In this document: one piece after another, positions 15,001 through 25,650 of the stretch
Layout of the letters: every line of letters begins with the position of its first letter
Numbering within the stretch: position 1 is the first letter of the stretch
Source of the DNA: Anarhynchus alexandrinus
Lineage: Eukaryota > Chordata > Aves > Charadriiformes > Charadriidae
DNA: 64,000 bases
Assembly: GCA_008711295.1 (NCBI GenBank)
Contig: VUYV01000054.1
Span: 3,643,318-3,707,317, forward strand
Direction: 5' to 3'
Notes under the pieces: model-generated
What the model was told of the DNA's origin: nothing
The model's input: only the letters and a program-made list of their open reading frames with translations
Databases searched by the model: none
Program-made: the position numbers and the translations under genes

Positions 15001-16730
15001 AGCTGCTTCTGCCCTGAGCCGGAGCTTGGCCAAAATGCTTAAAATACTGGGAAAGCAAGTGAATAGGATCCTCCTCCCCTACTGCGCTGAACCTGTTGGG
15101 TTCTGGAAAGCACGCTCACCAGCAGGTATTTGGTAAAATGCTAGGATCAACATTTGCTTCAACCACAAAAAAGCAGCCTGCTCAACGCCTCTCCGTGTTT
15201 AGGGGATCCTGAGAAAGCCACCAACTTTGAGGTGGGAATAGCTGTGCCCAGGGCAATGATGTTGTCCGGATGCCGTTTCCATTTAGGAAGCTACCCGGGA
15301 ACAGCTGGGCTTAAAGATGGGCTTAGCCTGCCTGTGAAACTTGGAGGCCAGGGCTTCAGCTGGCTGAATCTCCGAAAACTATGTGCTTGCTCTGAAATAC
15401 AAGATATTTTCAGACTATTTTCCACCCAGACAGATAACACATGCAGGGTGATTAACTGACTCCATTTTTTCCACTTCTCCTTGTGGCTGGCTCTCCTGGC
15501 AAGATCTCCATCCGCTCTTTAAAATGCTTTCACTGTAACACGGATGCCTCTGCTTCTGGCAAATAATTGTGCCAGTAATCAGTGGGTGACACTGTCACCA
15601 TGGGCTGTAGACCTATGAGGAAGCATTTCATTAAGAGAAGAGATTGCTTTGGCGTGGAAGTTTTTTTACCTCTAATCTGTCCAGGATGAAGAAAATTGTT
15701 CGTGAAGCTGGCTGGAGAAGGAGGTGGTCTCCGGCAGGGCTGTCTTCTCCACCACTTTGGGGCTGTGCACAGAGCTGGGGGTGTGCCCCGTGTACCAGGA
15801 GCCAGGGATGCTGCATGCATTGTGGTTTGGGACTAAAAAGAATCCTAAAGATTTATGGCATGGTAGCAGTCTGTGCTGTGGAAATGTCCTGGCCAGAGTG
15901 AGGTGTTTCATCTTGGTCATTGGGCCTCTGTTTTCATGAGGAGGGAGAACAGAGTTGACAACAGTGCTATGTTACTCTCAAAGTGTGAGCTCATGCATGG
16001 CAAACCCTACTCACACCATCATCTCTGCGCAGGGTAGAGTATAGCCCAGAAACATCAAGGGATAAAGGGCAATATCCAGGACCCTACAGAAGGTGTCTGC
16101 CTGGCTTGTACAGGCAATAGAGAGCAGAAGGTGTTGAGTACAGCCTAAACAATGGTACTGCAACACCCCTGCGTACAGGGAGACAGGCTTTGGCACGGCA
16201 GGAGCAGAAGTGGTCTGAGTCACTCCTGTGAGCCACCCATGGTGGCTCCAAAGCACCCAGGAAGGAGTTAGTACACAGTTTGAGCCTAAGCATGAGTAGG
16301 CATGAGCCTACATGGCTCCTCTTGAAACAAAAGCCAGCCCTTCTCCATGTTGTGTCTTGTAGAGAGGCAGCCTCGGCTTGCTGGAGGAGCTCGTGCTGGA
16401 GGAGGTCGTGAAGCTTGTAAGATGGAGCTGCTTCTGCTGGAATACCTGATCTTGGTAAAACAAATCTCTGTGCAAAAGTTGGGGTGGGGGAAAGGTGGTG
16501 ATGCCACGTGGGTTCTGCAGAGCACCTGCACGACCAGGGTGAATGGGTTTCTAACGGGCTGTAGCTGAGCTGGATCACTCCCAGGGTGCCTGTGCAAACA
16601 GCGTGTGACCTTGGTGTCATGGGACATCTTGGGTGGGAGCTAGTGATGGCTTAGTCCAAAATGCTCTCTGACACCCAGCAGCTCCCCCTGCTCATCTCTC
16701 TCTCCTATCCAGCCGGTGGAAACTGCTCAC
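12071..16730. other. Intergenic, no gene seen
   Basis: No recognisable exon, transposon or RNA gene. Short homopolymers occur near 13868-13890 (T then C) and 14324-14332 (G). Confidence 0.6.
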
Positions 16731-16741
16731 ATGAAATCTAA

Positions 16742-16870
16742 AGCAAACACTGCAATTCTTGTCTTTTTGTTGTGAATAACGTCAGGCCTTTTTTTTTCGC
16801 TGCGCTATTGAAGCAGCAGCTGTACTTCAACCAGCTGGCAGCGCTCTGGGAGGAGATCAAGTGTTCTTAG
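16742..16870 (+). other. Protein-like open stretch with acceptor-like upstream tract
   Basis: After a T run at 16789-16797 the frame reads AALLKQQLYFNQLAALWEE and ends IKCS with a TAG stop at 16868-16870. The codons after 16800 look biased towards C/G in third position. It has no ATG and is only about 42 codons from the preceding stop. It might be a terminal exon of an unannotated transcript, or chance. Confidence 0.12.
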
Positions 16871-17173
16871 CAAAGTTGGGCCAGATCTATGGCTGGTGGA
16901 AATCAGCGTAATTCTGTTTGACCTCAGCGCTGAGCTGCCTTATACCAACTTTGAACTGGGCTCCCAGACCAAGGCTTTGGGGGATTTTGTGTGGGGGGAG
17001 AAGTGCTCTTTGTAGAGGTGAAATAGCCATGCGTGCTGTTAGTGGTGTCTGCTGGAACAGGGGGATGAGGAGCTCAGCTGTGCAGTCAGGTAGCGGCCGC
17101 TGCCAGACAGGATTTTTGTTGTGTGGGGCGATCTCTGACCACTTGCTGTTGGATAGTCCCCTTCTGAAGTATG

Positions 17174-17226
17174 CAAAAAAAACCCAACAACAAAACCAAC
17201 CAAAAAACCCCAAACAAAAAACCCCT
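17174..17226. repeat. A/C-rich low-complexity tract
   Basis: Runs of A with CC and CAA interruptions; the reverse complement of the T/G-rich tracts that recur elsewhere in the window (for example 17889-17946). Confidence 0.85.
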
Positions 17227-17829
17227 TCTGTGTCTGGGGTGCCTGGAGCTGTGTATGTGTGTATTGCCACACTCTGCCCATGAATGCTGCAAGACCAGAG
17301 CACCAGCCCTGCCAAAACATCCAGCTCTTCTGGGAAGGGTCCGCAGCACCGTGTGCTTGTCCCACAGGATACGCTGTGCCTCCCTCTGCCAGGCACCACG
17401 GGGCAGGCGCCAGCCCTTCCTCTGGGCTCGGGAACAGCTTGTTTCGAACGTCAGTGGCATGGAAAGCAGAGAAAGCAGGAGCAGATGTGCCTGTGGCCAC
17501 TGCTGCCCCATCTCCCTGGCACAGGCAGGAGTTGCTCCTCTGGCACTGCTGCCTGCAGGCACCTGCCCCTGAGCTGCTGACCCCCAGGACATGCTGGACC
17601 CCCCCCCCAAACCAGCACTGCCCTATGCTCTCAGCCAGACCCCTGTCCTTTCCACAGGTTGTCTTGGGCAGCAGAGCTGCTCGGTGTGTTGGATTCACTA
17701 AAATGGTGTCTCCTCTCGGTGCTCAGCTCAACCCTCTCATCCGTCTGCTCTGTCTGTCCACTAATGGGTAGCTCAGCGTGGAAGTGGGATGGGAGGGACA
17801 TGGGGGGCTGAAGAAGGCTGGAAGGAGTC

Positions 17830-17863
17830 GGGGGGGGGGGGGGGGGGGGCGGGGGGGGGGGGG
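17830..17863. repeat. Poly-G tract with a single C
   Basis: Twenty G, one C at 17850, then thirteen G. Long enough to form G-quadruplex structures; lengths in such tracts are unreliable in assemblies. Confidence 0.9.
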
Positions 17864-17888
17864 CAGGAGCTGCTCAGATGAGAGGTGG

Positions 17889-17946
17889 GTTTTGTTGGTT
17901 TGGATTTTTTTGGGTTGTTGTTGTGTTTTGTTTTTTCTTTTTTCCT
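17889..17946. repeat. T/G-rich low-complexity tract
   Basis: T runs interrupted by GG, GTTG and TTGTT units. Confidence 0.85.
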
Positions 17947-17960
17947 TTGGGCCATTTGTT

Positions 17961-20500
17961 GTATTTTAGTAATGAGAAAACATGCAACCTTTCTTGGTAA
18001 GAAACCCCTGATTTTTTTTTATTTTTTTTTTTTGGCTGCACCCATGTCCTTGTCTGCTATATTCAGAGATTTGGTTCTTAGTCCGGAGAAACTGCGGGGA
18101 CCTTTGCTGTCAGAGGTACTGTGTCCATCATCATGTTATGATCAGAGTTTTTTCTTTGCTTTGCACCTCCCTCTGCCCCTCATAGAAAGAACAAACGTCT
18201 CTATCCCAGCCGTGCCGGTCCCAGTACGTGTGCTGGCTAGTTCCAGCCTGCCATGTCAGCGGAGACTGAGGTTGCTCCTCTGGAGCAGCGTGGATGTGCC
18301 CTCAACACAGCGGCAAAGGGAAACAGCGGGGGTGAGAGGAAGGCACTGAATAAATCATGCCCATGGATGGCTTTTTCTGCCTGACTTGGTTTCTCTGTAC
18401 GAAGAGCAGCGCAGGGTTTATTGCACTGTGCATTTCTGCTCCATCTCTAGGTTTGGTTGGGTGTGCTGGGCTCATGACTCATCTGCATGGGTGCGCTTTT
18501 CCAGCGCCGTTGACATCTGCTGATCTTGGATTGCTTTCCAACCCTTAAACTCTATGTGGCAAGAGAGACTTGAAGGAGGAGAAGACACCTCGTTAATTTT
18601 TACTCCACCCTGCATCCTTCTCGTCTCTTCCCTCTTGCGGAGACAGGGAGGAATATTGGTTTGCTTGCCCTAGGGGGAAATGAGATGCTATTTAATTGCC
18701 TACCACCAGGTAGCATGGCTGGCAGAGTCAGGCCCTAAAGGATGCTGTGCTTGGCTGTCACTGCATGGGGCTTCAGGCAGGATGGTGCGCCCTGAATTGC
18801 AGCCCAGCCTGTATCAAGGCTGCTGATCCGACAGAAGTGGAGTGGGATGCGGGCAAGGTGCATTCCTCCTTGCTGCCTGGAATACTGCCCCGAGCAGCTG
18901 AGTCCCCAGTGTTGGTCACAGTGAGCCGTGGTTCCCGTTTCTGCCTTTGCTAGGGCAGGGCCACCAGACTGACCTAACCAACCTTCTGGGCAGCCTCCCA
19001 GTTCAGCCTCCTGCCTGCCTTGGTCCCGTGGCTTGTGGGATGCTCGCACAAGGGGCCGGCCCGGTCCCTGCCTTGGGTGGCTGCGGGTCCCCACGGGGGG
19101 GTGGCTGGGCACAGGGAGGTTCCCAGAGGAGGAGGACCGGGAACCGCTGAGTAACAAGGCCAGGCAAAGGGCGAGCTTGCTTCTGCAGTCTGTCGTCAGC
19201 GGGAGTGATGAAATGATTAACTTGGTGGGGAGGTCGGGGAAGAGAGGCTGCCTTGAAGAAGTCTCCCGCCAGCGCTTGCGAGCAACCGGCTGTACGCTGT
19301 GGTTTTTAACCCACGCCAGCACACAGCGTTCAACCCCTGCTTCGGTTCCTCCTAACCACGCATCTACAAGTCAGCAGCCACCCTCGCTTCCTCACGCTCA
19401 GCCCTGTGCGAGGTGGGCTGAGCCCCAGACATCCCCCTGCTTCCCTTTACAGCTTTGGGTAGAAATCAGCCTCCGCGGGGTAAATTGTGCCCTAGTGAGG
19501 CCATGCTCTTTGGGGGTTGGGGGTTTGGGGTGTGGTTTTTTTGAGTCTGGTGCTATTTTGCAGGTGGCGTAGCAGAACGCTGCTCTGCAAAGCAGCTCTG
19601 TATTTCTCGCTTTTGCTTTTAAATAGGACACGTGTTTTTAGCGTCCTAAATATACTGAGATCAAAGGCAGCTTCTAAGGAAAACACTGGTTGTTGCTACC
19701 TCCCAGACTGCCCGTGCAGCCTGGGATCTGAACAGCCACATGATGCATGACCCCGCTGGGTCCAAGCTTGGTTCTTGCCACTCTCCTGGGTGTGGGACAG
19801 GGATGACCAGGAGACGGGCTGCCTCAGGAGCTCGTTCTGATGGGAGAGGCATGAACTTCCATCCTAGCCCAGCTCACAGTTTCCAAACTGCCTGACAGTG
19901 CTGAGAGCAGCCAAGCGAGACTCGGGCAGCAAAGTCCCCCACTGATGGGCATCTACTTTCCTTTTCAGTGCCCCCAGCTGATGTTTTATAGGAGCTGCAG
20001 ATGCTTAACATCCAAGGGCATTTTTTTTTTTCCAGGTGGGCTTTCTCTAAGCAGGGAGTTGAGAGCGTGACCGAAGAACATGATGATATTCTACAAGTGG
20101 ACTTATTTTGCTGTAGCTCAATCTAGCCGTTCTGCCAAACGGAGATTTATTTCTCAATGAGATCATCCGCAGTAAGACAGACCACGCTTTCTGAGCAGTA
20201 GTAGTGTTGTTGTGGCTGCTGGGCTGGTGATTGGCCAGGCAGCGTTTGTCAGGAGAGGTAATATTTCTGTTAGATACACTGGATTGGTGGAAGAAAAGCA
20301 GGTGACTGGCTGGCACAAGGGAAAGTAAACAAGAAATGTGTAAGCAGAGATGTGGCTGGCTTCAGAAGAGGCGTGTTCCTTGGTTTGAAGACTTCTTGCT
20401 CCATCTCAAACCTAAGATGGATTTGGGCCAGCATCTCTTGGGGATTTTCCTAGCTGTCTCGCTAGAAGATAATTCCTTTCCCTACAAACTTTAAGGACTT
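17961..20500. other. Intergenic, no gene seen
   Basis: Contains a T-rich block at 18012-18032, a T run near 20020-20032 and a faint CR1-tail-like string near 18520 that is too decayed to call. No coding sequence recognised. Confidence 0.55.
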
Positions 20501-20559
20501 GACACCTGTGGTTTATCCATCTTAACTTTCCTACGTAAACAAGGCCGAAAGAGAGAAGA

Positions 20560-22230
20560 TGAAATGCACACAGTGCTTTCCATAGCTTCCCACCCCACGG
20601 CGCTGGGGAAGGGGCGTACCGGGTGGGAGGTGAGCCCGGCTCTCGGGGAGACAGGTGGAGATGGGGACGAGTCTGCTCCAGGAAGGATTAATGCAAACAC
20701 CTGGTTGAGCAGATAGCATCCAAATCCTGCCTTGATCGCTTCTGGCTCCCCTGCCCTGCTCCTGGGTTGGTGTCTGGGGAAAGGCTGGGGGCAGGGCAGG
20801 GGGGAGGGAAGACCCAAATCCTGCTGCGGTGACACAGCATCCGGGAAATGCTGCTGGAGGTTTTCTGTGGAAAGGTGACTCCACCTCGTAGGTGTCACAC
20901 CAGGGCTGGGGTGAAGCAGCAAGCAGGCAGGAGAAACAAAGATGCCTTTGTCGTGGTTCCCCTGCCCTGCAAGAGCTGCCTGGCCCCGCGCCAGTGAGGT
21001 GCCTGGCTCGCTACCGAGGCGAGAAGTTTGGGGGAGGCTGGCCGAGCAGCCAAGAGCTTCCCAGAACCGAAATTTGGTGGCGGTTTCTCTCTCACCTGGA
21101 GATGCAGCCTCCCTCCCAGCACCAGCCTCATGGGGCTCGGGCAGGGTGACCCCTGAAATGGTCGATGGGGGGGGCAACTTCCCTCCCAGCCCACCTTGAT
21201 GCGGCAGAGATGCTTGTAGTGGGGTGGGTGGACCTCTCGAGGTACACCTGTGCGATGCCCGGGGTGGCCCCAGCAGGCAGGGGGGGGTGCAGGCGTGCCC
21301 GTGTAGCGCAGAGCGAGTGGGTGAGGGCAGGCTGCCTCCGGGGACGGGGTGAGCATCCAGAGCATCCGTGCGTGGGTGCGTGTTGCCAGCTCAGTGCTGC
21401 CTCTAATCGCCGGCGCTCTGACCTCGGCCAGAGATGCCCTTGCTCCCGCCTGTGCCAAACCAACCTCCGCCGTGCCGAGCCACCCCCTCACTGGGGTGAA
21501 GGGAAAGCTCAGGGAGCCACGTGCACGGGTGTCAGGACTGTATCCTTTGCTCTGGAAGGTGGGGGGGGGGGGGGGGGGGGGGGGAGACGAGTTCCCCCAG
21601 GTCTAGGGTGCACGCTTAGAAATGCAAAATTCTACCCAGGGGATGGAAAACTCCCATCCCCTGGGATCTCCAAGCAGCCTGTTCCACCAGCGGGAAACCC
21701 GTTTAAAATCCATCCTCATTTTGGGGGTAGGAGAGCACGCATCCATCCTCACATATATGTTTTATTTTTCTCCGATTCATCACTGTAAGGCAGGTGGGAA
21801 GCAAGAGCTGCTCGTGCATCCCTCCCCCTTCCCCACGATGCCGTTCGTGTCGCACATTGCTGCTCCTGTTTTGGAAAGCCCCTGGGACTGTGAGAGTTAA
21901 TTCTTCATCCCAGCTGCTTTCCTCCTAGAGCTCAGCAGGAAGAGGGATTGTGCTAGGCAAGGGGCACCACTGTGTAGGGGGAGGAGAAAAAAAAAAAAAA
22001 CCCAACAACTTTGCGTTCAGACCTTTTACCTAATTTCCAAAGGTTCAGACCTGAGGGCCATAGCAACACGAGCTGCTGGCGGCGTGATTGGAGGCGGCAG
22101 GCTGTGCCGGGCTGCCCTCCCAACCAGCATCCTCGCCGATGGGACGCGGCCGGCGTCGAGGCCGGCGTTGGCTTTCTGCCTCCGCTTCCCTTCATCCACG
22201 GGATGAACTTGAGGCATGCGGTTGTGGGTT
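20560..22230. other. CpG-rich patch, possible orphan CpG island
   Basis: CpG is frequent at about 20985-21090, 21190-21540 and 22080-22200 (for example GACGCGGCCGGCGTCGAGG). Long frames on both strands follow from the GC content and resemble no family known to me. It could be an unannotated promoter or a recombination-driven GC patch. Confidence 0.35.
21561..21584. repeat. Poly-G tract (24 G)
   Basis: Uninterrupted G run inside the CpG-rich patch; quadruplex-prone. Confidence 0.95.
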
Positions 22231-22231
22231 C

Positions 22232-22252
22232 NNNNNCCCCCCCCCCCCCCCC
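22232..22252. repeat. Five-N gap followed by C16
   Basis: N at 22232-22236 adjoins sixteen C. Both ends of the true sequence at this point are uncertain. Confidence 0.95.
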
Positions 22253-25200
22253 AGCTTATTGCCTTTTCTCATTTCAAGCGTGTTTTCTCTGGTTTCAAGG
22301 AGTTGTTGAAAAAGTTCTTGTCACTTGTGAAATCCAGGAAGGGCTGTTCGCGTGAAGACCTGCCTAGAAATTAATAGGGGAGTAAAAACCCAGAGAGTTG
22401 TGGGATGTATTTGTATAACCGTGTAGAAGTGAGAGGGGGTGGCGCTTTGCAGCTACAGAACAGAGTTTGTCCCAAAAGGAGCTTCAGTCCAGCAATAATT
22501 TCCTTTTACCAAGGTCAAAAAAGCCTTTGCAAAAGTATCAGAGATTCCTGCAAACCAAAAGCCAAGACAATAAAGACTGCAAAATGTTCTCATTATACCT
22601 AGAGCTTGCTAATTCTCCTTTTGGGTTTATTAGTGTCGTTCAACCATCAAGTTCATCTCCAAGCACAGCCCATCCTGGAGAAACATAACGCAGTCTCTGT
22701 GGGGAAAAGACCCGATGAAACTTGGATGTGGGTTTTCTGAGCAACAACCTCTTGCTTTGGTGGCACTGGCCCCTTTTATTCCTTGGCAGCACTGCAGAGC
22801 TGATGGAGCCGTGGGCTTAGTTTCTGCAGGTCATTGAGATCAAATCACCCACAACGCTTCCACAAGCCGCTCCTTGGAGCAGAATTGCATTTTAATTTGA
22901 AGATGCGAGCATTTCTGACCGCGCGGAATCTGCCATGGCAGTGAATGATCAAGGAAAGGAAGCAATAAGGGGTTAAAAGCAAAATCACTTGCTAGGGAAA
23001 AGATGGGGATTGTAGGAGCAACCGAGATGGTTTAAATAGAGCTAACCTGTATTCCCCAGATCTTCAGGATCACGCAAAGCTTCAGCAGAGCCGCTAAGTT
23101 GACTACATCTGCGTTACAGTTCTCTCGTGCAGCAGGCAGCATCTTCCTTCCACCTTTCTTCCTTGATGAGCCACAAGTTTAGCAAAGCACGTGCCTAAGC
23201 GACTCGCTGAATCCACTTAATTCTCCTTACGCTGGCACCAGGTTCTCTTTGTCACGGGGAGAAGTTTTTCCAGGCGAAGCTGGCTGTGTTTCTGCTCTTC
23301 CCAGCCTGTGCATGGCAGCGTGTGTTTACAGTCCCTTTCCTAGAGAGGGGCACATATTTCCGTGCGTAGATAGATATTTATCTTCGAGTCAGAATTAGTA
23401 TTTAAGAAAAAAGAAGGTCGAGACACTCCAGACAAAGCTACCTTTGTGTTTTCTGGAGAACTGCTGTGCTCAAAAACTTTCTGTGCGTCCCTGTAGCATT
23501 TGAACCCTGCCCGAGAGCAGTGAAACACAGTTCATCCCCAGGGAGCTCTGTGCAGAGAGGACCAGCTTCTGCTGGATTTTAATAAGCCACAAAATTGGGA
23601 ATTCAGCTGTTTGCATTACTCTAGTACTCTAATCTGTGTATATATAAAAAAAAAATTGCAATTTTTAGTCCGTTCATCTTAAAGAAGTTCTACTGTAGTA
23701 TTTCTATTCTTAGGTGCCTTTTGGAAGTAAGGTTGTCTCTTCAGCCACATCCTACTCCAGCGCTTGTCAGCCAGCCAGTGGTCACATACAGCAGCTCTGA
23801 ACAAATCCAGAGGTCTGGATTTGGGGCTGAATAGCTTTTTGGGGAAGGCATTTGCAGGAGAGCTGCTGTATGGAATGACCTTGTGTCACGTTACGTAGGA
23901 GTGGTTTCCCCACCATTCCCTGTCCCTTCCACCTCATTTATAGGGTACTTCTCATGCACCACTGGATTTGTGCAGGAAAGCCTTGAAAGCTTGGAGCATC
24001 TCTCTTTTCCCAGGGGTACAGGCCTGCAGGCGCATTTCCCTTGCAGCCGTAGAGCAGACAAGAGCTGGACTGCTCACTTGCATTCAACTTTCTGTTCTTA
24101 AGGAATCACTGGAATACGAATAGGATCCTTATCAAACCAGGTTCATCCAAAGGACAAGGCCATATTAATTGTTTGCAGAACTCCAGCAAATAAACAGCAT
24201 TCGTCCCGATTCCTTATTTGCCTGCTTTAACTCTAATGGCCAACTGAAGCAGAGGCCACAGGGCTCGGCAGCCAGGGGGAAGGGGACGGCGCAGCCTTTG
24301 GCAAGTATTGGACTGTGCCCAGCTTCCCAGGTGGTATGACCAAGCACTATGGAAACAACTTCTGGCTGGAGCCTTTAAATTAGGTATTTGGGGGGAAAAA
24401 AAAAAAAAAAAAAAAGAGTGCCTATCACATCGGGGGGTCTAAATGTAGAGGGGAGACCTGCTGTGTGCAAGGCTTTTTTTTTCCTGGAAGCCATTCGCCA
24501 TGCTCTGGGGTAAGGTGGGGAAAGTGTGGGGCTTGGCTCCCTTCCCAGGCAAGGACTGGCATCCCAAAGCTTAAGGTCTGGAGTACAAGAGGCCAAAAGC
24601 CATACTGACTTTCTGTGTCCCAGGAAAAAGGAAGTGACAAAGGGCATGGCCAGAGCTCTCAACACCTGACATGTCCATTGCTTCCGGAAAGTCCTCGGTG
24701 GTCAAGCTGGTCATCTGCTGGTCATCACCTAAAGAGGAGAGAAAAATTTGCAAGCATCTTCCTTTGTCTCAATGCAGACTGGATGGCCAAAAAACCTTGT
24801 TATTCCAACCAGACTGCCTTGTCCAGCCAGTGCTGCTCTTTAGAGCACGTCTGGGTGGTTTCTTTGCTGATGGGCAGCCAGGGGTCTGCCCCACGGAGCG
24901 TGTTGCTGCTGGGGCTGGAGGCTCGGAGCCTGAGCTTGCGGGGAAGGAAGGGTGCTTGCTCGGTGCACTGTGTGGCAAAAGCTCGTGTTGATGCTGGCCA
25001 GGCTGCTGGCTCACCAGAAGGGCTCATGTCTGCAAAATTTCAATCTAGGGCTAAATTTAAACACCAAAATGTAGCGTTTAGAAGCCCAGAGAATAGCCCA
25101 GCCCTCGTCTCCAGTGGCTGCCTCTAGCCAGCCCTCCCTTTGGCACGGAAGAAGCTTTTGTTTTCCTAGGACTCTGGGCCAGCTTGGAATAATACCACCA

Positions 25201-25560
25201 GCGAAATCCTCCCTGCCCCAGCACAATGAAGCAGTGCTCTCAATTCCCAGATGTGCAGGAGGGAAGTGCTCAGCGTGTCTCTTCCTGATGCTCCCCTTCC
25301 AGATGTGGAGTGGCTGGGAGCCGGAGGCAGCCCGCCGCTGGCCGGGAAGAGGGCTGTGGAGCAGGCAGCAGAGTTTTCCCCTGGAAACCTTCTGGATCTT
25401 GCTGCTCGTGGCTGGGAGAAGCAGTTTGGGCTGCCCTGCCAGCTATTCAGCTGGTTTGCAACAGCTTGAGTGGGCTCCTTCTGTGCTGCAGCAAGGAAGT
25501 GCTCCAGCAAAGGTGAGGATGCCTTCCCTCCCAGGCATGTCTTCATCCTCAAAGAGCCTT
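22253..25560. other. Intergenic; possible conserved element at about 22980-23240
   Basis: No gene recognised. The 22980-23240 stretch is balanced in composition and mixes TTTAAATAGAGC, CAGATC and CTTAATTC type words, resembling conserved non-coding DNA. A20 after a G run lies at 24396-24415. Confidence 0.4.
24396..24415. repeat. Poly-A tract (20 A)
   Basis: Preceded directly by six G. No retrotransposon body is recognisable upstream. Confidence 0.9.
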
Positions 25561-25564
25561 TGGT

Positions 25565-25650
25565 CCCATCTTCTCCTCCTGAAACAGCTGTCAGACCCAT
25601 CTTCTCCTCCTCAAACAGCCCTCGGTCCTCATTGTCTTCTCCTGAGCAAC
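25565..25650. repeat. Minisatellite, 31-bp unit, two clear copies and a degenerate third
   Basis: CCCATCTTCTCCTCCT begins units at 25565 and 25596, each ending around AAACAG plus seven or more bases; a third, weaker unit with CATTGTCTTCTCCTGA follows near 25626. Confidence 0.7.

Noticed and set aside
18520..18557. String resembling a CR1 3' end (GATCTTGGATTGCTTTCCAA)
   Set aside because: Too short and diverged, without a clear tail repeat.
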